DNA of 47,208 nucleotides from DASVDE01 sp036381235 (lineage in GTDB: Bacteria > Actinomycetota > Thermoleophilia > Solirubrobacterales > 70-9), in assembly GCA_036381235.1 (NCBI GenBank), contig DASVDE010000030.1:1-47208 (forward strand). Direction: 5' to 3'. Below the pieces are notes generated by a model. It made no database searches, was not told the origin of the DNA, and saw nothing but the letters and a program-made list of their open reading frames with translations. The position numbers were made by a program, and so were the translations under genes. How positions within the stretch are numbered: the stretch's first letter is position 1; each line of letters opens with the position of its first letter. This document shows positions 15,978 to 24,206 of the stretch, in pieces.

Positions 15978-16715
15978 ATGACCCCCGAACCCCGATTCGG
16001 GCGCATCCTGCTGAAGCTCTCCGGCGAGGCTCTGATGGGTGGCCGCGACTACGGAACCGAGGCCGGCGAGGTCAACCGGATCGCCAAGCAGATCGGAGCG
16101 ATCCGCGAGCGTGGGGTGGAGGTGGCGATCGTGGTGGGCGCGGGCAACATCTACCGCGGGCTGGAGGGAGCGGCCGACGGGATGGACCGCGCCACCGGCG
16201 ACTACATGGGGATGCTGGCGACCGTGCTCAACGCGCTCACTCTTCAGGATGCGCTGGAGAGGCTGGGTGCTCACACCCGGGTCATGTCGGCGATCGACGT
16301 CAAGGAGGTCGCCGAGCCCTATATCCGCCGCCGCGCCATGCGACATCTGGAGAAGGGGAGGGTCGTGATCTTCGCGGCGGGCACGGGCAATCCGTTTTTC
16401 ACCACCGATACCGCGGCGGCGCTGCGGGCGCTCGAGATCCACGCCGAGGCGATCCTGATGGCGAAGAACGGCGTTGAGGGGGTCTACGACTCCGATCCGG
16501 CGACCAACCCGGAGGCGAGCTTCATCCCCTCGATCACCCATCGTGAGGCGATCGAGCGCGGGCTGAAGGTGATGGATTCCACGGCGCTTTCGCTGTGCAT
16601 GGACAACGATCTGCCCATCTACGTCTTCAACATGGGGGACGAGCGCAACATAGATAGGATCGTCACCGGCGAGAGGGTGGGCACGCTGGTATCCGGCGCG
16701 CCCACCGAAGGCTAG
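15978..16715 (+). CDS. pyrH: UMP kinase
   Basis: Bacterial uridylate kinase of the amino-acid-kinase fold, phosphorylating UMP to UDP. The 245 residues carry ILLKLSGEALMGG at the start, IVVGAGNIYRG, MLATVLNALTLQDALE, VIFAAGTGNPFFTTDTAAALRA and AKNGVEGVYDSDP, all diagnostic of PyrH. It is followed by frr after 11 bases and continues the conserved rpsB-tsf-pyrH-frr-uppS-cdsA order. Confidence 0.97.
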   Translation: MTPEPRFGRILLKLSGEALMGGRDYGTEAGEVNRIAKQIGAIRERGVEVAIVVGAGNIYRGLEGAADGMDRATGDYMGMLATVLNALTLQDALERLGAHTRVMSAIDVKEVAEPYIRRRAMRHLEKGRVVIFAAGTGNPFFTTDTAAALRALEIHAEAILMAKNGVEGVYDSDPATNPEASFIPSITHREAIERGLKVMDSTALSLCMDNDLPIYVFNMGDERNIDRIVTGERVGTLVSGAPTEG

Positions 16716-16726
16716 GACGGGACCCA

Positions 16727-17290
16727 GTGGAGCTGATCGACGAACTGCTCGAAGATGCCAAGGAGCGGATGGCCAAATCCGTCGAGTCCAGCCGCAACGA
16801 GCTTGCCACCGTTCGCACCGGGCGGGCCTCTCCGCATCTGCTCGATCGGATCGCGGTCGACTACTACGGAACGCCGACGCCGCTCAAGCAGCTCGCCAAC
16901 GTGGCTACGACCGACGCGCGCCTGCTCACCATCACCCCCTTCGACAAGGGCTCGATAACGGCGATCGAGAAGGCGATCCTCGACTCGGACGTCGGGCTGA
17001 CGCCAAACAACGACGGCAACGTGATCCGGCTCCAGATCCCCGAGCTGACCGAGGAGCGCCGTCGTGAGATGGTCAAGGTCGTGCACGGCGTCGCCGAAGA
17101 GGGACGGGTCGCGATCCGCAACGTGCGCCGCGACGTGATGCAGGACCTGCGCGAGCTGAAGAAGGAGGGGGAGGCCGGCGAGGACGACGAGCGTCGCGCC
17201 GAGGGCTACCTCCAGAAGCAGACCGACGAGGCGATCGCCGAGATCGACTCGCTCCTCAAGGGGAAGGAAGAGGAGATCCTCGAAGTTTGA
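16727..17290 (+). CDS. frr: Ribosome recycling factor
   Basis: Splits post-termination ribosomes together with EF-G. The 187-residue protein has the standard two-domain structure: a three-helix bundle (MAKSVESSRNELATVRTGRA near the start; PELTEERRREMVKVVHGVAEEGRVAIRNVRRD towards the end, shown here as two runs of the same helix) and the small beta domain (VDYYGTPTPLKQLANV). The start is GTG at 16727. The stop overlaps the TTG start of uppS. Confidence 0.96.
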   Translation: MELIDELLEDAKERMAKSVESSRNELATVRTGRASPHLLDRIAVDYYGTPTPLKQLANVATTDARLLTITPFDKGSITAIEKAILDSDVGLTPNNDGNVIRLQIPELTEERRREMVKVVHGVAEEGRVAIRNVRRDVMQDLRELKKEGEAGEDDERRAEGYLQKQTDEAIAEIDSLLKGKEEEILEV

Positions 17291-17955
17291 GCGCCGCCCG
17301 GTACGTAGCCATCATCACCGACGGCAACGGACGCTGGGCGCAACAGCGCGGGCTGCCGGTCGTCGAGGGACACCGCGCCGGCGCCGATGTGGTCAAGGCG
17401 CGGCTGCGCGATGCCGCAGAGCTGGGGATCGAAGAGCTGACCGTGTTTTCCTTCTCGACGGAGAACTGGTCGCGGCCGCAGGATGAGGTCGAAGGGCTGA
17501 TGCGGATGTTCGGCGAGCGCATCGATGCCGAGACACCCGAGCTGGATGCCGAGGGGGTGCGGATGCGCTTCATCGGACGTCGCGAGGGGGTCGACCCCGC
17601 GCTGATCCGACGCATGGAGTGGGCGGAGCAGACGACCGAGGCAAACGAGCGGATCACCCTCTTCGTCGCCTTCAATTACGGCGGCAGGGCGGAGATAGTC
17701 GATGCGGCGCAGAGCTTCGAGAGGGGCTCCGAGGAGGACTTCCGCCGCCATCTCTACGCGCCCGACATGCACGATCCCGATCTCCTCATCCGGACCAGCG
17801 GCGAACGGCGAATCAGCAACTACCTCCTATGGCAGTGCGCATACTCGGAGCTGGTCTTCCGCGACGAGCTCTGGCCCGATTTCAGCCGTGAGGCGCTGGA
17901 GGCTTCGTTGCGCGAGTTCGAGGAGCGCCGGCGCCGCTTTGGGTCGAGGGTTTGA
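17287..17955 (+). CDS. uppS: Isoprenyl (undecaprenyl-type) diphosphate synthase
   Basis: Cis-prenyltransferase making the long-chain polyprenyl carrier for peptidoglycan. The 222-residue protein has VAIITDGNGRWAQQRGL with the catalytic Asp, EGHRAGADVV, LTVFSFSTENWSRP, FVAFNYGGRAEIVDA and LIRTSGERRISNYLLWQCAYSE-type motifs. The usual IIMDGNGRWA reads IITDGNGRWA. The only usable start in frame before these motifs is the TTG at 17287, which overlaps the frr stop (TTGA); an AGGAG-like site lies about 12 bases upstream. Product chain length (C50 or C55) cannot be told. Confidence 0.94.
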   Translation: MSAARYVAIITDGNGRWAQQRGLPVVEGHRAGADVVKARLRDAAELGIEELTVFSFSTENWSRPQDEVEGLMRMFGERIDAETPELDAEGVRMRFIGRREGVDPALIRRMEWAEQTTEANERITLFVAFNYGGRAEIVDAAQSFERGSEEDFRRHLYAPDMHDPDLLIRTSGERRISNYLLWQCAYSELVFRDELWPDFSREALEASLREFEERRRRFGSRV

Positions 17956-17957
17956 CC

Positions 17958-18842
17958 GTGGACCTCTTCGATGACGTGATGTTCGAGGAGGAGCCGCCTC
18001 CTCCCAAACGGCCTCCCCGTCCCCCGCGCCGGCGGGGCAGCAGGCTCCGCGGTGAGACCGCAAAGCGAGTCATCGTGGCGATTCCCTGGATCGCCTTCGC
18101 GATCACGATCACGGTGCTCGGCGGCCTGCCCTTCGCGGTGGCGATGATCGCGATAGGCATGCTCGGCCTGCGGGAGTACTTCGTGATGGCGGAGCAGATG
18201 CGGCCGATCGAGGTCGCCGCCTACATATCGGTTGCCGCCCTGGTTCTTGCCGCGCATTTCGGCACGGCGTTCAACGTTCTGCTGATCGGCGCCGCGACAT
18301 TTCCCCTGCTGTTCGCGTTCGGCGCCGATCGCAAGCACCGAGACGGGATCACGGTGTCCATGGGTGTCACTCTGCTCGGCGTGATCTGGATCGGCATTCC
18401 GCTGGTCCACGCCGTCCTGCTGCGCGACCTGCCCAACCACGGAGCGGCGTTGCTGGTCGACGTCTTGGTCGGCACCTTCGCCACGGACACCGGCGCCTAC
18501 GCGACCGGGCGGATGTTCGGCTCGCACCCGATCGCACCCAGCCTCTCTCCCAACAAGACGGTGGAGGGCCTGGTCGGCGGATTCCTGATCGGGACGATGG
18601 CCTTTTGGTTCGCCGGCCTCTACCAGGACTGGCTCTCGGGCGTGGATGCGCTGATCATGGGCGCTGCGGTGGCGGCGATCGGCCCGGTGGGCGACCTCTT
18701 CGAGTCGATGTTGAAGCGCGATCTGGGAAGGAAGGACACGGGAACCCTGTTCGGCGCCCACGGTGGCCTCCTCGATCGCCTCGACGCGGTCTTCTTCACC
18801 GTGGTGGTCGGCTACTACCTGGCCGTCCAGCTGGTCTACTAG
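17958..18842 (+). CDS. cdsA: Phosphatidate cytidylyltransferase
   Basis: Membrane enzyme making CDP-diacylglycerol, the precursor of phospholipids. The 294-residue protein has a Pro/Arg-rich cytoplasmic start (PPPPKRPPRPPRRRG), then about seven hydrophobic segments. The CDS signature near the C-terminus is complete: SMLKRDLGRKDTG, then GAHGGLLDRLD. I chose the GTG at 17958 because GAGGG (17946-17950) is 7 bases upstream; the TTG at 17952, which overlaps the uppS stop, would be only 1 base from that site. The family order uppS-cdsA-dxr-rseP continues. Confidence 0.94.
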   Translation: MDLFDDVMFEEEPPPPKRPPRPPRRRGSRLRGETAKRVIVAIPWIAFAITITVLGGLPFAVAMIAIGMLGLREYFVMAEQMRPIEVAAYISVAALVLAAHFGTAFNVLLIGAATFPLLFAFGADRKHRDGITVSMGVTLLGVIWIGIPLVHAVLLRDLPNHGAALLVDVLVGTFATDTGAYATGRMFGSHPIAPSLSPNKTVEGLVGGFLIGTMAFWFAGLYQDWLSGVDALIMGAAVAAIGPVGDLFESMLKRDLGRKDTGTLFGAHGGLLDRLDAVFFTVVVGYYLAVQLVY

Positions 18843-18853
18843 GCGACCAGGCC

Positions 18854-18859
18854 TATTCT
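18854..18859 (+). promoter_or_regulatory. -10 element (TATTCT) of dxr
   Basis: TATTCT ends 7 bases before the dxr ATG, in the 24-base gap after cdsA. Confidence 0.55.
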
Positions 18860-18866
18860 CTGGAAG

Positions 18867-20018
18867 ATGAAGAAGGTCGTAATTCTGGGCTGCACCGGGT
18901 CGATCGGGACCCAGGCGCTGGAGATCGTCGCCTCCTCCGAGGAGCTTCAGGTCGTTGGGCTGGCGGCAGGGTCGAGCTGGGAGGCGACCCTGGAGCAGGC
19001 AAGGCAGCACGGCATCCCAGTCGTTGCCCTGGCGGATCCCGAGGCCGCACGACAGGCGGAAGAGGCCTGGAGCGGACGCGTCCTCGCCGGCGAAGAGGGG
19101 GTTCGCGAATTGATCGCCACCTCAGGCGCCGACCTCGTGCTGAACGGGATGGTCGGCGCCGCCGGCCTCGGTCCCACGGTGGTGGCGCTGAGCGAAGGCA
19201 TCGACCTGGCGCTGGCAAACAAGGAGTCGTTGGTGGTGGGTGGCGAGCTGGTGATGCAGCTTGCGGAAGGCACCGGGGCCGTGATCACTCCGGTCGACTC
19301 CGAGCACACCGCTCTGCATCAGCTGATCGCCGGACAGCCCCCGGGCAGCGTCGAGCGCATGACCATCACCGCCAGCGGCGGGCCGTTTCGCGGGCGCAGC
19401 CTCGACGACCTCTCCGAGGTAAGCATCGAGGACGCGCTCGCCCATCCGACCTGGGCGATGGGGGGCAAGATCACGATCGACTCGGCGACGCTGATGAACA
19501 AGGGGCTGGAGCTGATGGAGGCCCATCACCTGTTCGGCACGCCCTATGAGCGGATAGATGTGGTCGTCCACCCGCAGTCGCTGATCCATGGCCTCGTGCA
19601 GCTGGCCGATCGCGCGATGCTGGCGCACATCGGCCCACGCGACATGCGGGTTGCGATCTCCTACGCGCTGCATGGCGGTCAGAGCGTCGATCTGCCGCTG
19701 GAGCCGGTCGACCTCGTTGCGGAGGGCGCCCTGACTTTCGAGCCCGTCGACCTGGAGGCGTTTCCTGCGCTGCGCCTGGCGCGGGTAGCGGCCGAGACGG
19801 GGGGTACGGCCCCATGCGTTCTCAACGCCTCCAACGAGGTGGCAGTCCATGCCTTCCTCGACGGCCGCATCCCCTTCACCGGCATCCCCGCGGTGATCGA
19901 GCGGGTGCTGGAGCAGATGCCCGCCGCCCCGATCGGCCACTTCGACGATCTCTTTCTCGCCGATGGGGAGGCGCGCCGCCGCTCCGAAGAGGAGATCGGG
20001 GGGTTGACACCGGCATGA
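18867..20018 (+). CDS. dxr: 1-deoxy-D-xylulose 5-phosphate reductoisomerase
   Basis: Second step of the non-mevalonate isoprenoid pathway, using NADPH. The 383 residues show the NADPH site VVILGCTGSIGTQAL (residues 4-18), ALANKESLVVGGELV, the metal/substrate motif ITPVDSEHTALHQ, TASGGPFRG, HPTWAMGGKITIDSATLMNKG and the flexible C-terminal helix region. The pathway partner ispG follows one gene later, so two MEP-pathway genes sit beside uppS, which uses the product. The stop overlaps the rseP ATG. Confidence 0.97.
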   Translation: MKKVVILGCTGSIGTQALEIVASSEELQVVGLAAGSSWEATLEQARQHGIPVVALADPEAARQAEEAWSGRVLAGEEGVRELIATSGADLVLNGMVGAAGLGPTVVALSEGIDLALANKESLVVGGELVMQLAEGTGAVITPVDSEHTALHQLIAGQPPGSVERMTITASGGPFRGRSLDDLSEVSIEDALAHPTWAMGGKITIDSATLMNKGLELMEAHHLFGTPYERIDVVVHPQSLIHGLVQLADRAMLAHIGPRDMRVAISYALHGGQSVDLPLEPVDLVAEGALTFEPVDLEAFPALRLARVAAETGGTAPCVLNASNEVAVHAFLDGRIPFTGIPAVIERVLEQMPAAPIGHFDDLFLADGEARRRSEEEIGGLTPA

Positions 20019-21103
20019 ACTGGGTTCTGATCTTCCTCGGCTTCTCGGCGCTGATCATCCTGCACGAAGCGGGCCACTTCTTCGCTGCCAAGGCGACGGG
20101 GATGCGCGTCGAGCGCTTCTTTCTCTTCTTCCCACCGAAGCTGGTCTCGGTGAAGAGAGGGGAGACCGAGTACGGAATCGGGGCGATCCCCGCGGGGGGT
20201 TTCGTGAAGATCAGCGGCATGAACCCCGACGAGGAACTGCCTGAAGGGGAGGAGCATCGCGGCTACTACCGCCAGCCGGTCTGGAAGCGAATCGTCGTGA
20301 TCGGCGCCGGCCCCGCGGTCAACATCGTGCTCGCCTTCGCGATTCTCTTCGCCGTCTCGCTCGATGCCCGCAACGCCACCCAGTCCGTGGGAGAGATCAT
20401 CCCCGGCTCTCCGGCGGCGGCCGCGCTGCAGCCCGGCGACCGAATCGTCGCAGTTGACGGAAGGGCCTATCCAACCGCCGACCTCGAGACGCGACTGACC
20501 CGCTTCGCCGGCGAGGTTGCCTCTCATCGCTGCCCCGGCAAGCAGGTGGACGGCTGCCGGGCGGCGACTCCGGTGATCCTGCGTGTGCGCCGCGACGGCC
20601 AGCTCAGCACGATTCGGGTTCGTCCCGAGTACGACGCGGCGATTCGCCGCACGCGGATCGGCTTCTCCTATGGCTCTGAGCCCGCGAACCTCAGCGTCGG
20701 CGGCGCGGTCGACCGCTCCACCGGCTTCATGTGGCTGGTCACCCACAAGACCCTCACCGTCTTCGCGAACATCTTCGACGCCGAGCAGCGCAAGCAGGTT
20801 TCGGGGATAGTCGGGGTAAGCGACGTCGCAAACCAGACAATCGACATTGGTGCTCAGGAGTCGCTGATCCTGCTGGCGATCGTCAGCCTCTCCCTCGGGC
20901 TGATCAACCTCTTCCCGTTCTTGCCGCTCGACGGCGGCCACATCTTCTGGAGCCTGGTGGAGAAAGTGCGCGGTCGACCGGTGCCCTTCCGAGTTATGGA
21001 GCGTGCCGGGGCGCTCGGCTTCGTGTTGGTGATCATGCTCTTCTTCATCGGCCTCAGCAACGACATCGGCCGCATCACGGGCGACGGGTTCACCGTTCGG
21101 TAG
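20015..21103 (+). CDS. rseP: Site-2 intramembrane metalloprotease RseP/Rip1 family
   Basis: Zinc protease that cleaves membrane substrates such as anti-sigma factors or signal-peptide remnants. The 362-residue protein has the active-site motif ILHEAGHFFAAK in the first segment (residues 16-27), a single PDZ domain around 125-220 (IIPGSPAAAALQPGDRIVAVDG), and the second metal motif FPFLPLDGGHIFWSL near 305. Start is the ATG at 20015 in an ATGA overlap with dxr; the longer frame upstream lies inside dxr. The dxr-rseP-ispG order is conserved in actinobacteria. Confidence 0.95.
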   Translation: MNWVLIFLGFSALIILHEAGHFFAAKATGMRVERFFLFFPPKLVSVKRGETEYGIGAIPAGGFVKISGMNPDEELPEGEEHRGYYRQPVWKRIVVIGAGPAVNIVLAFAILFAVSLDARNATQSVGEIIPGSPAAAALQPGDRIVAVDGRAYPTADLETRLTRFAGEVASHRCPGKQVDGCRAATPVILRVRRDGQLSTIRVRPEYDAAIRRTRIGFSYGSEPANLSVGGAVDRSTGFMWLVTHKTLTVFANIFDAEQRKQVSGIVGVSDVANQTIDIGAQESLILLAIVSLSLGLINLFPFLPLDGGHIFWSLVEKVRGRPVPFRVMERAGALGFVLVIMLFFIGLSNDIGRITGDGFTVR

Positions 21104-21125
21104 CCGCCCCGCCGCGCAGCCCGGA

Positions 21126-21131
21126 TACCCT
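21126..21131 (+). promoter_or_regulatory. -10 element (TACCCT) of ispG
   Basis: TACCCT ends 6 bases before the ispG ATG, in the 34-base gap after rseP. Confidence 0.6.
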
Positions 21132-21137
21132 TCGACC

Positions 21138-22391
21138 ATGGCTTCGAAGCGGCAGATATTCGTTGGCGGGGTGCCGATCGGCGGTGGCGCCCCGGTCGCC
21201 GTGCAGACGATGACCAAGACCGAGACGGCGAACCTGCCTGCGACCATGGAGCAGATTCGCAAGGTCGCCGACGCCGGGGCGGACATCGTCCGCGTCGCGG
21301 TGCCGCGTGACGAGGATGCGGAGGCGTTGAAGACGATCGTGCGCGACTCGCCCATTCCGGTGATCGCCGACATCCACTTCAACCACACGCTGGCACTGAA
21401 AGCGATCGACGCGGGTGCCCATTGCATCCGGCTCAACCCGGGAAACATCGGCGGGCGCGAGAAAGTCGCCGAGGTTGCCCTGAAGGCAACCGCGGCCGGT
21501 GTGCCGATGCGGATAGGGGTCAACTCCGGCTCGCTCCCCAAACACCTTCATGAGCTGGAGCGCGAGGCACCGGTGGAAGCCTTGGTCGCCGCTGCGGTCG
21601 AGTTCGTCGAGCTGATGGAGAGCCTCGAGTTCGAGAACTTCAAGGTCTCGATCAAGTCGACCAACGTTCCCAACACGATCGCCGCCAACCGCATGCTGGC
21701 CGAGAAGATCCCCTACCCGCTGCACCTGGGAATCACCGAGGCGGGGACGAAATGGTCGGGCTCGCTGAAGTCCTCGGTCGGGCTGGGGACCCTGCTCGCC
21801 GACGGGATCGGCGACACGATCCGGATCAGTCTTTCGACCTTTCACGCCGAGGAGGAAGTGAAGGTCGCCTGGGAGATCCTCAAGGCGCTGCAGCTACGCG
21901 AGCGCGGTCCGGTTCTGATCGCCTGCCCCACCTGCGGGCGGCTTCAGTTCGACATGGACTCGGTGGTGGCGGATATAGAGCAGCGCCTCGAGGCGTATGT
22001 CGAGCCGATAGAGGTCGCGGTGCTGGGTTGCGCGGTGAACGGGATCGGCGAGGCGAGCCATGCGGACTTCGGCATCACCGGGGCCAAGAACGAGGGCCTG
22101 ATCTTCGCCCACGGGAAGCCGTTGAGGAAGGTGCCGCAGGCCAATCTGGTCGACGCCCTGTTCGAGGAGATCGACAAGTCGCTCGATCGCGGCGAGGTCG
22201 AGGTGGACGCGGCCAAGGCCGGGGAGGGGGCGGCGTGGCTGGCGAAGATCGAGGAGGAGAACGCGGGCGATCTCACGCCCGAGAGGATCGCGCAGCTGGA
22301 GCATGAGGCCGCGGAGAAGGGCGAGTCCGACAAGGTGCTTCTGGACGAGGAGGCGTCTCCGACCGCGGGCCGCCGCTTCACCCGGGCCTGA
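21138..22391 (+). CDS. ispG: 4-hydroxy-3-methylbut-2-enyl diphosphate synthase (IspG/GcpE)
   Basis: Iron-sulfur enzyme of the MEP pathway. The 417-residue protein has the TIM-barrel start VPIGGGAPVAVQTMTKTET, IADIHFNHTLALKA, IRLNPGNIG, LGITEAGT and GLGTLLADGIGDTIRISLS. The 4Fe-4S cluster ligands are the two Cys in LIACPTCGRLQFD and one in VAVLGCAVNGIGEA, followed by Glu. The C-terminus carries about 40 extra acidic residues after the barrel and cluster domains. Expression is probably from its own leaderless promoter, with the acyl-CoA ligase two bases downstream. Confidence 0.97.
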   Translation: MASKRQIFVGGVPIGGGAPVAVQTMTKTETANLPATMEQIRKVADAGADIVRVAVPRDEDAEALKTIVRDSPIPVIADIHFNHTLALKAIDAGAHCIRLNPGNIGGREKVAEVALKATAAGVPMRIGVNSGSLPKHLHELEREAPVEALVAAAVEFVELMESLEFENFKVSIKSTNVPNTIAANRMLAEKIPYPLHLGITEAGTKWSGSLKSSVGLGTLLADGIGDTIRISLSTFHAEEEVKVAWEILKALQLRERGPVLIACPTCGRLQFDMDSVVADIEQRLEAYVEPIEVAVLGCAVNGIGEASHADFGITGAKNEGLIFAHGKPLRKVPQANLVDALFEEIDKSLDRGEVEVDAAKAGEGAAWLAKIEEENAGDLTPERIAQLEHEAAEKGESDKVLLDEEASPTAGRRFTRA

Positions 22392-22393
22392 GC

Positions 22394-24184
22394 ATGGCGA
22401 AGACACGGGCACTGGAGGAGGCGACGACGGTGGTGGAGGGCTTCCAGCTGACCGCCGCCGAACACGCGGAGAAGACGGCGATCCGGACCGGGGGGGACGA
22501 GTTCAGCATCAGCTGGGGCGGATACGCCGAGCGGGTGCGCCAGATCGCCGCTGGGCTTGCCGCAAGCGGCGTCGGCCGCGGCGACACGGTCGGGATCATG
22601 CTCTCCAACCGGCCCGAGTTCCACTTCGCCGACACGGCGGCGATGCACCTGGGTGCGACGCCGTTCTCGATCTACAACACCTCGACCCCGGAGCAGATCG
22701 GGTACCTGCTGGGCGATGCCGCCAACCGGGTGCTGTTCACCGAGGCGGCCTTCCTCGACGCCGTGCTGGCGGCGCGCGGCGAAGCTCCGGAGCTGGAGAC
22801 GATTGTCGTCGTCGACGGCGATCCGGGCGAGGGGACGATCACGCTGGCCGAACTGGAGGAACGCGGCGCCGATGACTTCGACTTCGAGGCCGCTTGGCGC
22901 GCGGTCCAGCCACAGGACCTGGTGACCCTGATCTACACCTCGGGCACGACCGGCCCGCCCAAGGGCGTCCAGCTCTCCCACGCCAACCTGGTCGCCGCGC
23001 TGCGCAGCTTCGACGAGGTGATCGAGCTGCCGGTCGGGGGCCGGGTCATCTCCTGGCTGCCGATGGCGCACGTCGCTGAGCGCAACGCCAGCCACTACCT
23101 GCCGATGGCCTACGGGCTGGAGACGACCTGCTGCCCCGACCCGCGCCAGATCGCCGCCTACCTGCCCGAAGTACGCCCGAGCTGGTTTTTCGCCGTGCCG
23201 CGGATCTGGGAGAAGCTGAAGGCGGCGATGGAGATCGGCTTCGCCGCCGAGGACGAGAACCGCAGGCAGGCGATCGAGTGGGCGATCGGCGTCGGCGCCC
23301 GCAAGGTCGAGGCCGAGCAGGCCGGAGAGGAGCCGAGCGCCGAGCTCGCCGAGGAATACGCAAGGGCCGACGAGCTGGTGCTCTCGAAGATTCGCGAGCG
23401 GATCGGGCTCGACCAGGCGGTCGCGCTCAACGTCGGCGCCGCGCCCACCCCGGTGCAGGTGATCGAGTTCTTCCACGCCCTCGGCCTGCCGCTGGCGGAG
23501 CTCTGGGGACTCTCGGAGAGCTGCGCCGCCGGCACCAGCAACCGGCCCGGGCGGGTGAAGATCGGCACCGTCGGCGTACCGGCGCCGGGAATCGAGCTGA
23601 GGCTGGCCGAGGACGGCGAGGTTCTGCTTCGCGGCGCGGTGGTGATGCCCGGCTACCGCAACGCGCCCGAGAAGACCGCCGAGGCGATCGACCCCGAGGG
23701 CTGGCTGCACACCGGCGACGTCGGTGAGCTCGACGAGGACGGTTACCTGCGGATCGTCGACCGCAAGAAGGAGCTGATCATCAACTCGGCCGGCAAGAAC
23801 ATGTCGCCGGCCAATATCGAGTCGCAGCTGAAGGCGGCCAGCCCGCTGATCGGCCAGGTCTGCGCGATCGGCGACGACCGGCCTTACAACGTCGCCCTGA
23901 TCGTGCTCGACCCCGACGCCGCCCCCGCCTTCGCCCACGACAAGGGAATCGAGGACGGCTCGCTGGAGTCGCTCGCCGCCGAGCCGGCGGTGCTGGAGGA
24001 GATCGCCGCCGCGGTCGAGCGGGGCAACGCGGCGCTCGCCCGGGTCGAGCAGATCAAGCGCTTCCAGCTGCTGCCGGCCGAGTGGCAGCCGGGGGGAGAC
24101 GAGCTGACGCCGACGATGAAGCTGAAGCGGCGGCCGATCGAACGCAAGTACGCGGCCGAGATCGAGGCGCTCTACTCCGACTGA
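22394..24184 (+). CDS. Long-chain acyl-CoA synthetase (AMP-forming)
   Basis: ANL-superfamily ligase of 596 residues, resembling FadD15-type long-chain fatty acid-CoA ligases. The ATP loop YTSGTTGPPKGVQLSHANL lies near residues 184-202, the A5-like motif ELWGLSESCAAGT near 374, GWLHTGDVGELDEDGYLRIVD (shown as family-typical run, A7/A8 with the hinge) near 436, and the catalytic-lysine region near KLKRRPIERKYA at the C-terminus. It would activate fatty acids for lipid synthesis or breakdown. Placed two bases after ispG, it is probably co-transcribed with it, though no metabolic link is obvious. Confidence 0.9.
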   Translation: MAKTRALEEATTVVEGFQLTAAEHAEKTAIRTGGDEFSISWGGYAERVRQIAAGLAASGVGRGDTVGIMLSNRPEFHFADTAAMHLGATPFSIYNTSTPEQIGYLLGDAANRVLFTEAAFLDAVLAARGEAPELETIVVVDGDPGEGTITLAELEERGADDFDFEAAWRAVQPQDLVTLIYTSGTTGPPKGVQLSHANLVAALRSFDEVIELPVGGRVISWLPMAHVAERNASHYLPMAYGLETTCCPDPRQIAAYLPEVRPSWFFAVPRIWEKLKAAMEIGFAAEDENRRQAIEWAIGVGARKVEAEQAGEEPSAELAEEYARADELVLSKIRERIGLDQAVALNVGAAPTPVQVIEFFHALGLPLAELWGLSESCAAGTSNRPGRVKIGTVGVPAPGIELRLAEDGEVLLRGAVVMPGYRNAPEKTAEAIDPEGWLHTGDVGELDEDGYLRIVDRKKELIINSAGKNMSPANIESQLKAASPLIGQVCAIGDDRPYNVALIVLDPDAAPAFAHDKGIEDGSLESLAAEPAVLEEIAAAVERGNAALARVEQIKRFQLLPAEWQPGGDELTPTMKLKRRPIERKYAAEIEALYSD

Positions 24185-24194
24185 GTCGTGCGGA

Positions 24195-24200
24195 TAGGTT
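24195..24200 (+). promoter_or_regulatory. -10 element (TAGGTT) of proS
   Basis: TAGGTT ends 6 bases before the proS GTG and supports that start codon. Confidence 0.6.
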
Positions 24201-24206
24201 TCTCGC